A DNA stretch of 64,000 nt from CAG-411 sp963643465 (GCA_963643465.1 CAVIJT010000002.1:1-64000), one strand, 5' to 3'. Shown: positions 42,141 through 50,400, counted from the stretch's first letter. A program made the numbers and translations. Notes: a model not told the origin generated them from the letters alone.

Positions 42141-42272
42141 GCACACTCAACTCCTTTTCTTTCTAGTATGTATCTTTTTTTGATTTCTATACTTTGGACA
42201 AGTATGCAAGCGACGGATTTTCCTATAGAGATTGGGATATCAAAAGATCATAATCTAATCCTATAGAAAAAA

Positions 42273-42318
42273 AAGTCTTCTTATTGCTTTTCAATCATGA
42301 GAAACAATAAAAAGACTT
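42273..42318 (-). terminator. Terminator after pyrE and the small membrane gene
   Basis: Fourteen-base arms (42273-42286 and 42305-42318) pair with one mismatch; an eight-T run follows on the minus strand. Confidence 0.8.
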
Positions 42319-42328
42319 TTTCTATTTT

Positions 42329-42481
42329 TTAGAACATCAAATCTTTTCTCTTACGAATCAACTTTGCTCCGCTAACAATAGAAGATACTCCTGCTGCAAT
42401 ACCAATTATAATAATTAGAATACCAAGTACCAAATTGCCTACTCCAACGGATTTCATAGTACGATATATATTCTCCTCCAT
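42329..42481 (-). CDS. 50-residue single-span membrane protein
   Basis: A short gene directly after pyrE. ATG at 42481 has GGAGGG 6 bases upstream and encodes MEENIYRTMKSVGVGN, then a hydrophobic helix of about 20 residues (LVLGILIIIIGIAAGVSSIV) and a basic end (KLIRKRKDLMF). It starts 15 bases after the pyrE stop and ends 11 bases before a terminator, so it is very likely translated. The family and function are unknown to me. Confidence 0.65.
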   Translation of the reverse strand: MEENIYRTMKSVGVGNLVLGILIIIIGIAAGVSSIVSGAKLIRKRKDLMF

Positions 42482-42495
42482 ACATATCCCTCCTT

Positions 42496-43173
42496 CTATT
42501 TTGTTGCTCCGTATTGTTTGTAATATGCGTCAATGACCTCTTTGATAGTATCATCAATTACTACTTTTCCGTTATACTCTTTATTATATAAATGCTCTAA
42601 CACATCTTCCATGCTTACAATTGCCGCTGTTGGGAAACCGTATTTTTCCTTAATCTCATCTAATGCGCACTGCTCACCTTTTCCCTTTTCCATACGATTA
42701 AGAGAAACCATCAATCCTTTGATTGTAACATCTCCCTGTGCCATAATAATTGGGAAAGTTTCTTCTATAGATTTTCCAGAAGTAGTTACATCCTCAATAA
42801 TAACAATTCTATCTCCATCTTTAATTGGACTTCCAAGTAAAATGCCAGTGTCGCCATGATCTTTTACTTCCTTACGGTTTGAACAGTAACGAATCTCTTT
42901 TCCGTACAATTTGTGATATGCCATAGTGGTAGCCACACTCAATGGAATTCCCTTATAAGCAGGTCCAAACAACACATCAAAATCATCTCCATAATTTTCA
43001 TGGATTGCTTTTGCATAATATTCTCCCAATTTTTCAAGCTGTGTACCTGTCACATATAAACCTGCATTCATAAAAAATGGAGATTTTCTTCCACTCTTTA
43101 ATGTGAAATCTCCGAACTTTAACACGTTACAATCAACCATAAATTCAATAAATTCTTTCTTGTACTGTTCCAT
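42496..43173 (-). CDS. pyrE: Orotate phosphoribosyltransferase
   Basis: 225 residues. Converts orotate and PRPP to OMP. FGDFTLKSGRKSPFFMNAG at the start, the flexible catalytic loop EVKDHGDTG, and the PRPP motif RIVIIEDVTTSGKSIEE. The frame opens at 43224, but GGAGG lies 7 bases before the ATG at 43173. It is separate from the other pyr genes and has its own promoter (43277-43305). Confidence 0.94.
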   Translation of the reverse strand: MEQYKKEFIEFMVDCNVLKFGDFTLKSGRKSPFFMNAGLYVTGTQLEKLGEYYAKAIHENYGDDFDVLFGPAYKGIPLSVATTMAYHKLYGKEIRYCSNRKEVKDHGDTGILLGSPIKDGDRIVIIEDVTTSGKSIEETFPIIMAQGDVTIKGLMVSLNRMEKGKGEQCALDEIKEKYGFPTAAIVSMEDVLEHLYNKEYNGKVVIDDTIKEVIDAYYKQYGATK

Positions 43174-43276
43174 TTTGTTGTTCCTCCTTATTTTAAGCCA
43201 TTTCACGGCATTTGTATTTCGCAAATTTCATAAATTGTATAGTAAAATAAAAAGTTAAGCATACATATACTTTCTC

Positions 43277-43305
43277 AGTATAGCACCTAACCCTTGATTT
43301 TTCAA
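43277..43305 (-). promoter_or_regulatory. Promoter of pyrE
   Basis: Minus-strand -35 TTGAAA (43300-43305), 17-base spacer, -10 TATACT (43277-43282); about 100-base leader without a clear attenuator. Confidence 0.7.
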
Positions 43306-43370
43306 CTAACAAATCATCTATTATTCCATCCTAAAATTTTAGTTTGTTTCTTCTATATGAGTATGAAAAT

Positions 43371-43404
43371 AGAACAAGGTTATTTCCCTGTCCTATGTTG
43401 TTCT
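43371..43404 (-). terminator. Terminator after the toxin gene
   Basis: AGAACAA (43371-43377) pairs with TTGTTCT (43398-43404) with AGG/CCT inside, then TATTTTC on the minus strand. Confidence 0.65.
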
Positions 43405-43716
43405 CTATAGCAAATTTCTATATTCTCTCCGTCCATCTACAATAGCATAAATTATTACTGTTCTCTTTGCTTGATCTACCTTATAAAACGCTAAATGTTT
43501 TTCCACAATAAGAACTCTGTACCCCTGTTTACGAAGTATTGAATATTGGGGTATACTTCCCGAGAAAGGAAAATCTTCTAATCTTTTAATAGCATTCTCT
43601 ATCTTGTCAAGATAATTCAAAGCAATATCTACACTGCCTGAATCATCTGCAATATAAAAAATAATTTCTCGTAGCTGTTCATTTGCTTTATCTGTCCTTA
43701 GTATCTGATATTTCAT
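43405..43716 (-). CDS. RelE/ParE-family toxin
   Basis: 103 residues of the ParE/RelE fold: YQILRTDKANEQLREIIFYI, ALNYLDKIENAIKRLEDFP, then YRVLIVEKHLAFYKVD and a basic end RREYRNLL. ParE members poison gyrase, while RelE members cut mRNA on the ribosome; sequence alone does not decide, though the shape is nearer ParE/YoeB-like proteins. The start overlaps the antitoxin stop as ATGA. Confidence 0.85.
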   Translation of the reverse strand: MKYQILRTDKANEQLREIIFYIADDSGSVDIALNYLDKIENAIKRLEDFPFSGSIPQYSILRKQGYRVLIVEKHLAFYKVDQAKRTVIIYAIVDGRREYRNLL

Positions 43717-43991
43717 GTATCATTCCTTTCAAGCAGTGATTTTCTTATATTATCGAATGTATTCTGTATTGGTTCCATTCTTCCATTTGCCACATCTTCT
43801 TCTGCCTCTGCCAATGTACGCAACAATTCCAATTCTGATTTCATTTGATAATAGTCTTGTAATCCCATCACTGCTGTATCCCCACGACCATTAACTGTAA
43901 TTATGACTGGTGTTTTGTTTTCATGGCATTCTTTAGATATTTCGCTATAATGATTTCGTAAATCTGATGATGGTCTGATAATTGCATCCAT
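43713..43991 (-). CDS. Phd/YefM-family antitoxin
   Basis: 92 residues. N-terminal DNA-binding Phd domain (MDAIIRPSSDLRNHYSEISKECHENKTPVIITVNGRGDTAVM) and a C-terminal helical, toxin-binding tail. The frame opens at 44021, but GGAGGTG lies 5 bases before the ATG at 43991. Promoter at 44022-44050; such antitoxins usually repress their own promoter. The pair forms a compact toxin-antitoxin unit. Confidence 0.88.
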   Translation of the reverse strand: MDAIIRPSSDLRNHYSEISKECHENKTPVIITVNGRGDTAVMGLQDYYQMKSELELLRTLAEAEEDVANGRMEPIQNTFDNIRKSLLERNDT

Positions 43992-44021
43992 AATTACACC
44001 TCCATACTTTAATATAGTCAA

Positions 44022-44050
44022 ATTATATCATAATATGTATATATTGTCTA
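44022..44050 (-). promoter_or_regulatory. Promoter of the toxin-antitoxin pair
   Basis: Minus-strand -35 TAGACA (44045-44050), 17-base spacer, -10 TATAAT (44022-44027). The surrounding A/T-rich sequence has TATAT-type dyads that could serve as operators. Confidence 0.6.
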
Positions 44051-44221
44051 TGTACTTTTAGCAATAGCTGTGGTAACAACATCAGTATCAAGACGTTCTT
44101 TCAACTCGGAAATCTTTTCAATGGATTTCTTGTAGTTACCAAGAAAATCTCCCTCCAATACCAACTCCCATCTATAAGTTGTTCTTGAGTTGGCACTTCT
44201 GAAACTTTTGTTTCTGTCTTT
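44048..44221 (-). pseudogene. C-terminal remnant of an unidentified gene
   Basis: Without a start codon, 57 codons remain open to a TAG: the last 40 encode protein-like sequence (TTYRWELVLEGDFLGNYKK, then ISELKERLDTDVVTTAIA). A neighbouring frame (KVSEVPTQEQLIDG) also looks coding, suggesting a frameshift. Its position beside a toxin-antitoxin pair suggests debris from a mobile element, but the parent family is not recognised. Confidence 0.45.
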
Positions 44222-44247
44222 TTATATTGATTCAATCTTTATAGAAG

Positions 44248-44691
44248 TTAATTATCAGAATACTTTCTCCATTTTTCATAAATTAAATTCAAAATATCTT
44301 CTAATGCTCTTATATCAATCTTGGGAAAACCTTGTAAAACCTGTTTAGGCATATCTGAAAAACTATGTATTTCCTCTTCAGTAATCTCACTAATATTATA
44401 AATAGTTTCTGGATAAAAGCGCATAATACCTCTATATACATCGTTTTTCTCTTCAAACTTTATTCTATCATGAAGAATGCCGCAACCTATAGCTTTGTTT
44501 TTATACCAAAACAAAACCAATATATCTTCATTATCTACATCTATGCCTCTTTCCCTATACCAATATTCACCTTCTTGTTCTTTTGGCAATGTATATTTCA
44601 AAAACTGTCTAATTTCATCCTCGTTTTCAAATTCCAATTCAGAACTCGTTACAATTATCCTAATCTCGTTAATATCATATTTTTCAAACAT
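44248..44691 (-). CDS. Acidic hypothetical protein, possibly PUA/EVE-like
   Basis: 147 residues, no membrane segment. The middle portion (VLFWYKNKAIGCGILHDRIKFEE, then YRGIMRFYPETIYNISEIT) has the beta-strand pattern of small PUA/EVE-like modification-reader domains, but similarity is weak and I do not claim the family. Weak ribosome site (GAGAG). It belongs to the short accessory patch between pyrE and the YaiI gene. Confidence 0.55.
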   Translation of the reverse strand: MFEKYDINEIRIIVTSSELEFENEDEIRQFLKYTLPKEQEGEYWYRERGIDVDNEDILVLFWYKNKAIGCGILHDRIKFEEKNDVYRGIMRFYPETIYNISEITEEEIHSFSDMPKQVLQGFPKIDIRALEDILNLIYEKWRKYSDN

Positions 44692-44797
44692 AAAACTCTC
44701 ACTCTCCGCTTTACACTTTTGTGTTCTATTATATTATTACTCTATTAAGAACAAAAGCTACCGCATACACAATAGCCTTTTTTTCACAATCTACCTT

Positions 44798-45247
44798 CTA
44801 CAAATCAAGAGCTTGCCCAATCATCTTTTCAAAAGATTCCAAGAAGTGCTCATCCTGCTCTGCCATCCGTTTCTTTGGTCCTTTCAAATGATGTTTCTTA
44901 CTGCTTCTTCGCGCCTTTTTTGCCATATGTCTCTCCATAAGCATTCGGTCTATGTTTTCATTTGTATACCACATTCCCGACTGATGTATGGCATATGCGC
45001 CTTTTCCGAGTGCCATTGCAGCCACTCCATAATCCTGGGTAACTACAATGTCTCCCTTTTTACACAAACCAATCAACGCAAAATCAACCGCGTCCGCTCC
45101 TGCTCCAATCACCTTTATCTCACTATAGTCGGAGGACAACACATGATTAGTGTCACTTAAAAGAACACATGCCACTGCATATTTTTTTGCCAATTGCTCC
45201 ACTATTTTTATAACCGGACAAGCATCTGCATCCACATATATTTTCAT
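44798..45247 (-). CDS. UPF0178/YaiI (DUF188) family protein
   Basis: 149 residues, the normal family length. KIYVDADACPVI at the start, GADAVDFALIGLCKKGDIVVTQDYGVAAMAL in the middle: a PIN-like nuclease fold with the conserved aspartates. The physiological role is unknown. Start ATG overlaps the bcp stop by 4 bases, so it is translated with bcp. Confidence 0.9.
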   Translation of the reverse strand: MKIYVDADACPVIKIVEQLAKKYAVACVLLSDTNHVLSSDYSEIKVIGAGADAVDFALIGLCKKGDIVVTQDYGVAAMALGKGAYAIHQSGMWYTNENIDRMLMERHMAKKARRSSKKHHLKGPKKRMAEQDEHFLESFEKMIGQALDL

Positions 45248-45699
45248 GATAATAACTCCAACATCTGTGCTGGATTGTCCGCTGCTTTTACCTTGTCAAA
45301 TCCTTTTACAATTATGCCATTTTCATCAATAAGATAGGTCGTTCTCACAACTCCCATAGAAACTTTCCCATAATTTTTCTTTTCTTTCCATACATCATAT
45401 GCCTGAATGGCTTCCAATTCCGTATCGGAAAGTAAAATAAATGGCAAATTGTATTTTTCCTGAAATCTTTTATGAGAGGCAACAGAATCCTTACTTATTC
45501 CTATTACTACTGCATCTTTTTCCATAAATTGAGGATACAATTCACCAAAACCGCATGCCTGCTTTGTACATCCAGATGTATTGTCTCTTGGATAAAAATA
45601 TAAAATTACTTTTTTTCCTGCATACTGTTCCAATGTGTGTACCTCTCCATTTTGATCCATCAATGAAAAAGCTGGTGCCTTTGTGCCTATTTCTAACAT
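45244..45699 (-). CDS. bcp: Thiol peroxidase, Bcp/PrxQ type
   Basis: 151 residues. Peroxiredoxin reducing H2O2 and organic peroxides with thioredoxin. LYFYPRDNTSGCTKQACGF holds the peroxidatic Cys and, five residues later, the resolving Cys, as in PrxQ. The frame opens at 45711, but GAGG precedes the ATG at 45699. Confidence 0.93.
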   Translation of the reverse strand: MLEIGTKAPAFSLMDQNGEVHTLEQYAGKKVILYFYPRDNTSGCTKQACGFGELYPQFMEKDAVVIGISKDSVASHKRFQEKYNLPFILLSDTELEAIQAYDVWKEKKNYGKVSMGVVRTTYLIDENGIIVKGFDKVKAADNPAQMLELLS

Positions 45700-45788
45700 A
45701 TTGTCCCTCATCCTTTCTTATATCTAGCTCATTCTATTTTCCCCAATCACATGATTCCATTCAACTTTTCCAGTATAGGTAGTTTCTC

Positions 45789-45935
45789 CTATTTATCCTT
45801 TTTCCGCTCATCGATCCCCCATCTCTCGTTATTTTTCATTCCTAAACCACTTCCTACCCAATTGTCCATATATTTACTTAGTAGCACACCTACCCCAGAA
45901 ACAATGGTTACTAATACTAATAATCCTATAAACAT
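45789..45935 (-). CDS. 48-residue membrane protein
   Basis: The frame opens at 46001, but GGGGGTGAG lies before the ATG at 45935, giving MFIGLLVLVTIVSGVGVLL, a single hydrophobic helix, followed by a polar tail ending RKKDK. No family recognised. It lies 65 bases after the nitroreductase gene and 90 before bcp. Confidence 0.5.
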   Translation of the reverse strand: MFIGLLVLVTIVSGVGVLLSKYMDNWVGSGLGMKNNERWGIDERKKDK

Positions 45936-46000
45936 TTTCTCACCCCCAACATTTTCTTTCACAAATATATTCCTACAAATAGTTTCGGAATATTCCCTCA

Positions 46001-46525
46001 TTATCGAATGTAATAAATATAGTCCTTTTTACGCTCTGCTGCCTGTGGTTCTTCTTCCAAAGGATAACCAAGAACACAATGTCCAATTCCCTCATACTCG
46101 CCTTCAATTCCCAGGGATTTTAACAACGCTTTTCCCTCTTTTGTTTCAAATTCTTCCTTTGCCCGGTGAATCCAACAACTTCCAACACCCTCTGCATGAG
46201 CTGCCAGCATCAAATTCCCCATCACCAAACTTCCATCATAGAGATACGTTGGTCTTTCCTTATTTGCAAGCACAATCAACACAACAGGTGCCCCATAAAA
46301 AGGATCAAAACTTTCATCTTTTCCCATAAATTTCGCATTCGCAACCGATAACTTGTCCCGAAGTTCCTTGTTTGTCACTGCAATGATAATTGGACTCTGC
46401 ATTCCTCTTCCTGTAGCAGCATAGGTTCCTGCCTCTAAAATCTTATCTATGGTTTCCTGTGGCACCATATCTGGCTTATATCCTCTAATACTTCTTCTTG
46501 TCAACATATTTTGTATTGCATCCAT
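46001..46525 (-). CDS. Nitroreductase-family flavoprotein
   Basis: 174 residues. FMN-dependent NAD(P)H oxidoreductase: TRRSIRGYKPDMV (FMN phosphate site), GTYAATGRGMQSP, LMLAAHAEGVGSCWIH and the Gly/Leu-rich CVLGYP. The substrate is unknown. The frame opens at 46570, but GGAGG lies 8 bases before the ATG at 46525. An imperfect GTGTC/GACAC palindrome lies just upstream and could be an operator. Confidence 0.88.
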   Translation of the reverse strand: MDAIQNMLTRRSIRGYKPDMVPQETIDKILEAGTYAATGRGMQSPIIIAVTNKELRDKLSVANAKFMGKDESFDPFYGAPVVLIVLANKERPTYLYDGSLVMGNLMLAAHAEGVGSCWIHRAKEEFETKEGKALLKSLGIEGEYEGIGHCVLGYPLEEEPQAAERKKDYIYYIR

Positions 46526-46646
46526 TGCATATTCCTCCCAAATATTTTTCTGTGATAGTGTGTCTATCATAACTTATTGACACTATTTTTTCTAAATATC
46601 CACTATTGGCTATCCTATTGTTACTATATCATAATTTCTTTTCATT

Positions 46647-46844
46647 TTATACATTCATCGTATACTCTTTTTCTTTTTTAATTTCTATATCTCCTGGCAC
46701 AAAGTCCTGAAACTCACCTGTTTTTTCTCCCATTTCATTGGAACCACATATAAAATGAAGCAAAATCAATGCCACAATCCCAGTTCCAACCACAGTTGCA
46801 ACTATATCTATCATAATCGTTCCCATTATACCAAACACTTCCAT
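46647..46844 (-). CDS. 65-residue membrane protein
   Basis: One hydrophobic segment (MIDIVATVVGTGIVALILLHFI, about residues 11-32) and a polar acidic tail. Good ribosome site (GGGAGAG). It follows the zinc-ribbon membrane protein gene after 17 bases, so the two are probably made together. Family not recognised. Confidence 0.6.
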   Translation of the reverse strand: MEVFGIMGTIMIDIVATVVGTGIVALILLHFICGSNEMGEKTGEFQDFVPGDIEIKKEKEYTMNV

Positions 46845-46861
46845 ATAATCTCTCCCATCTT

Positions 46862-48079
46862 TTATGTATCATCTCGAACTCGTTTTTGAGAAAACTGCTG
46901 TATCTCCACTTCTTTTGCTAACTTTTGACTATGTTTATACTTCTTCCAACGGTTGCATGCTATGGACCAGGCAAGTACACCAAGCAAAAACACAAACATA
47001 AGCACTTGCAATCCATTACCATTAGACACATCACAAAGACTGGTAAGCATTTTTGCTATAATAGCAGACACAAGCAGTGAAAAGGGAAGAAAAATGGCAA
47101 TTGCCTTTTTCGTATCCATGGGAACGGCTCCTATTACTTTTCCAGTCTGGCCATTTACCATTAACGTATAACTCTCACCCTCATGATGAAATACCACAAA
47201 CCACGCTGGTAGCAACACGGAATCCATTTTTTCAATCTCGCAAACCGGATTAGAAAATTCCAAAACAGGACTATGCCCCCCCTTCTTTTTTATTTTCTCC
47301 TTTATTTGCTCTGTGTATAGTTTTTTTGCTCGTCTCTCCACTTTTTTCTTAGTGATAAAATTATCTTCATCGGAGCAATCTGCGTAAAAACCAGACAAAT
47401 ATGCTGGTTCAAATTCCTTTAATCCAATCATTTCATAAGGCTCCAGCCTCATTGCAGATTCATCATTTAATTGCATGGAGGTGTCCACTGTCATTTGCTT
47501 AAAACACGCCTCTCCTTCAACATCATAAAAACGTTTCTTTTGTGTACTATCTTTCGTAGATACAACAGTAGAAAATACTTGTGTATCATGATACCGTACA
47601 TTCACCATCTGATAGGGAATGTATATTCCTCTTACACGATCCATCGTAACATTTTTTATTTCTTTTGGAATAAATAAACCACTATCGATCCGTTGTCGCA
47701 CCTTTTGTAATGCCAATTCTTTTGACACACAAAAGGGTATAATATACTTTGGACGCTTTTGTTTATCCACTCTTTGAAATACTACGGTAGGTTGTCCACA
47801 AAATGCACAATACGTGGCACTTTCCACCTCATCAATAAGTAATTGCGCGCCACAACTATTACAATGATACATTTTACATTCCATTGTGTCTTGTTCCCAA
47901 ACGGTTGTGTCTGCAAAACAACTGTCTTCTTCTACTTTTTCAATCTGTTCTTTCTCTTTTTCTGCTTGTGACGCTACCATTTCCATGGAAAAAAAAGAAC
48001 AACACAACTCACAAGTCATCCTTTTTGTTCTTGTATCAAATTCTAATGGTCCACCACAATTTAAACATCTGTATATCAT
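46862..48079 (-). CDS. Double zinc-ribbon membrane protein, unknown function
   Basis: 405 residues. Two N-terminal zinc ribbons: CLNCGGPLEF with CELCC (residues 5-30), and CNSCGAQLLI with CAFCGQP (about 74-98). A globular middle (about 110-320) has PYEMIGLKEFEPAYLSGFYAD, a sequence shared by clostridial zinc-ribbon proteins often mislabelled as helicase-like. Two membrane helices follow near 328-350 and 360-378. Not an enzyme by any motif I can see; perhaps a sensor or scaffold. Preceded by the 27-codon zinc-ribbon ORF, 3 bases away. Confidence 0.75.
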   Translation of the reverse strand: MIYRCLNCGGPLEFDTRTKRMTCELCCSFFSMEMVASQAEKEKEQIEKVEEDSCFADTTVWEQDTMECKMYHCNSCGAQLLIDEVESATYCAFCGQPTVVFQRVDKQKRPKYIIPFCVSKELALQKVRQRIDSGLFIPKEIKNVTMDRVRGIYIPYQMVNVRYHDTQVFSTVVSTKDSTQKKRFYDVEGEACFKQMTVDTSMQLNDESAMRLEPYEMIGLKEFEPAYLSGFYADCSDEDNFITKKKVERRAKKLYTEQIKEKIKKKGGHSPVLEFSNPVCEIEKMDSVLLPAWFVVFHHEGESYTLMVNGQTGKVIGAVPMDTKKAIAIFLPFSLLVSAIIAKMLTSLCDVSNGNGLQVLMFVFLLGVLAWSIACNRWKKYKHSQKLAKEVEIQQFSQKRVRDDT

Positions 48080-48082
48080 ATT

Positions 48083-48166
48083 TTATAATTTCTCCCCACA
48101 TTTTGAACAATACGCAAAATCCTGTTCCAACGGATATCCATATTTTCCACACACTTTACATATCAT
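48083..48166 (-). CDS. 27-residue zinc-ribbon microprotein
   Basis: A 27-codon frame with two CxxC pairs: MICKVCGKYGYPLEQ and FAYCSKCGEKL, spaced as in a complete zinc ribbon. It ends 3 bases before the start of the larger zinc-ribbon gene and its GGGGAG may also serve that gene. Ribosome site weak (AGAAAG). The four cysteines in exact zinc-ribbon spacing make chance unlikely. Confidence 0.6.
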   Translation of the reverse strand: MICKVCGKYGYPLEQDFAYCSKCGEKL

Positions 48167-48277
48167 TGTCTTTCTAATTCTTATTATATCTCTATAAAAC
48201 ACAAATATCTATCATAAATACAAATCATAATCTTCTTAACCAATTCGTACGCATCCTGCTCGGAAGTTTTTTTTGCT

Positions 48278-48308
48278 CTATAAGAAAGGGCGGAGAACTT
48301 TCCTATAG
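48278..48308. repeat. Palindromic element
   Basis: CTATAAGAAAG (48278-48288) and CTTTCCTATAG (48298-48308) pair with one mismatch, flanked by TTTTGCT and GTAAAAA. Half-copies resembling CTTTCCTAATAGAG-AAAAAA occur at 14072-14096 and 59904-59926. It may be a small dispersed palindrome. Confidence 0.4.
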
Positions 48309-48316
48309 GTAAAAAT

Positions 48317-48355
48317 AGAACGAAATGCACTTTATCTCAAAAGACATTTCGTTCT
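48317..48355 (-). terminator. Terminator of the BlaI/BlaR1-LCP operon
   Basis: AGAACGAAATG (48317-48327) pairs with CATTTCGTTCT (48345-48355), followed by ATTTTTA on the minus strand, about 40 bases past the stop at 48394. Confidence 0.75.
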
Positions 48356-48393
48356 GTTTTTTCTAATAGCACGTAAATCGTTTTTTAATTATT

Positions 48394-50400
48394 TTACTGA
48401 CCTCGAATATTGGCAAAGCTCTTGCTATTTGCAAAATCATATTCTATATAACTTCCAATGTTTTCATCCATTCCCTGTTCAAAATTTTCTTTCCAGCTTC
48501 CGTCCTTCCTCTTTGTCATTTCTGGTACTTGCTGAGTCTTACAGGTATATGTGTCTGATAATACTTCACTTGCCATTCCATAAACTGTAGAAAGCTCCAA
48601 TCCATTGATTTTTACAAGGTCATATACCGTTTTTGCCGTTTCCATCCATTGTTTTTCATTCATTTTCTTTAAGGCTTTACGCATAGCTGCCACTACTTCC
48701 ATCGCTCTCTCGCCTCTACCAAAACTTGATTTTTTACCATTGACACTTTCCACTTGTCGTATTCGAACAAACCCTAACACCTGTTGTCCATTTAATACCT
48801 GCGTTCCTGCTGTCACATTTCGGTATTTTTGCTCACGAATATAATTTGTCTCATTTAAATACTTTGCCTCTTTTTTGGTTAAGGAAATTTCCAAACCCCC
48901 CATTGCATCAATCACTGTTTCAAATTGTTCAAAATTCACTACCACAGTACCATCTATGGATATGCCAGCCATGTCTTCTACCACTTCTTTAGAAGCCTCT
49001 ATGCCATATTTTGCATATAAGCTACTGAGCTTACATTTTTCCCCTTGGTAGGTCACTGCTAAATCTCTCTCTAAATCTGTCACGTAACATGTTTTTGACT
49101 GCGTATTTAAAGTAAGTAATAAATTTAAATCTGCTCTGGAAAATTCTCCATTTTGCAAATTTTCTTCCCCAATCACCAAAATGTGTTTAATACCAGCACA
49201 TTCCTCCTGTGCCACTTCTACATCTTTTCCCTCTGCATGAGTAGTTGAAAAAGATATATTTCCCAATATCAACGCACATACCATCAAGATTCCGAAAATA
49301 CCAATTCCATATTTTGTCTTTTTTTCACTCATAATTCTTGTAAATCTTTCTTTCATCTGTTTCTTTCCTCCATTCATGAAGCAAGTAGAAAGAGGAAATG
49401 TTCTCACATTCTGCTCTGTTAAAGTATTTAGCAATACAAAGCTATATTGTTGACAAAATGTTCGGCTTTTGTTCTTGGTCACCCGCTCATCACAAAACAG
49501 TTCCACATCAAAAGCTGCTTGTCGATACATACTATGCACCAACGGATGAAACCAATATACACATCGAGTTATGGTCTGCACACATTTATAATACAAATCC
49601 CCATGACAATAATGAGTCAATTCATGCTTATAAATAAAATACAAACTTTTCCTGTCATAGGATTTCTCTGGCAAAAAAATTGCAGGATTTCTAAGCCCTA
49701 CAATCATAGGCGAAAACACATTTCTACATTGATATACCGGAATTTCTTTGGAAATATTCATCTCCCTCTTCACTTTCTCCATCTCCAGTATATACTCCTT
49801 AGGTACACTTCTCTGCCATCGACGAATGCTTCTATAGGTTGACTGATACATAAGAAGCTCATACCCTGCCATAGCACATACACCTATTACCCAAAGAACA
49901 AATGCTCCATTCCATAGTATATCCTTATGTTTTTGATACCATTTTACCACGGCATTGAACTTTTGGTTTGTGGAAATCTTTTGTTCTATATTATTTCCTT
50001 TTTGAAGCTGCTCATTTGGAGCATTCTGTATCTTCTCCTGCTCTACAAAAGATAACGCCTGTTCTTGCTCTTCCTTCTCCAAAAGGTTCTTTGGCATTTT
50101 ATCTGCTTGCGCCTTATTGGAAACACTGCTATGTAAATTGCCTTCTGGAAGTTCTGCATAGGTAGACGGTTCCACTTGTTTCTCAGAAAGAACTTCTTTA
50201 CTTATCCCTTGAAAATCTTCCAACTGAAACCATCCCATATTTACAGGTATCAACAATCGAAGTGCCAAAACTAACCACACCAAGTAACGTCCCACAATTT
50301 GATAAGACTTCTTCATGCTTCTGCTAAAAAGCAGCACTATACCGATTAAAACCCCAATCTGTAAAGACAGTGCAACCATATTCTGAAATAACGCTATCAT
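48394..50400 (-). CDS. BlaR1-type M56 metallopeptidase fused to an LCP (LytR-CpsA-Psr) domain
   Basis: 668 residues (numbering below from the 50409 codon, three residues earlier). Four membrane helices (about 11-29, 37-55, 168-188, 368-386) surround an M56 zinc protease domain with HELTH (262-266) and the downstream Glu in DVELFCDE. After the last helix comes not a penicillin-binding domain but an LCP domain (about 406-630): RADLNLLLTLN, the catalytic-site pair in LERDLAV, VVNFEQFETVIDAMGG, LNGQQVLGFVRIR and FGRGERAMEVV. LCP enzymes attach glycopolymers to peptidoglycan. Start 50400 chosen because AAGGG lies 9 bases upstream. It follows blaI by 14 bases. Confidence 0.85.
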   Translation of the reverse strand: MIALFQNMVALSLQIGVLIGIVLLFSRSMKKSYQIVGRYLVWLVLALRLLIPVNMGWFQLEDFQGISKEVLSEKQVEPSTYAELPEGNLHSSVSNKAQADKMPKNLLEKEEQEQALSFVEQEKIQNAPNEQLQKGNNIEQKISTNQKFNAVVKWYQKHKDILWNGAFVLWVIGVCAMAGYELLMYQSTYRSIRRWQRSVPKEYILEMEKVKREMNISKEIPVYQCRNVFSPMIVGLRNPAIFLPEKSYDRKSLYFIYKHELTHYCHGDLYYKCVQTITRCVYWFHPLVHSMYRQAAFDVELFCDERVTKNKSRTFCQQYSFVLLNTLTEQNVRTFPLSTCFMNGGKKQMKERFTRIMSEKKTKYGIGIFGILMVCALILGNISFSTTHAEGKDVEVAQEECAGIKHILVIGEENLQNGEFSRADLNLLLTLNTQSKTCYVTDLERDLAVTYQGEKCKLSSLYAKYGIEASKEVVEDMAGISIDGTVVVNFEQFETVIDAMGGLEISLTKKEAKYLNETNYIREQKYRNVTAGTQVLNGQQVLGFVRIRQVESVNGKKSSFGRGERAMEVVAAMRKALKKMNEKQWMETAKTVYDLVKINGLELSTVYGMASEVLSDTYTCKTQQVPEMTKRKDGSWKENFEQGMDENIGSYIEYDFANSKSFANIRGQ

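Noticed and set aside
44477..45160. 227-codon plus-strand frame across two minus-strand genes
   Set aside because: Antisense to the acidic protein and YaiI; no ribosome site and unlikely composition.
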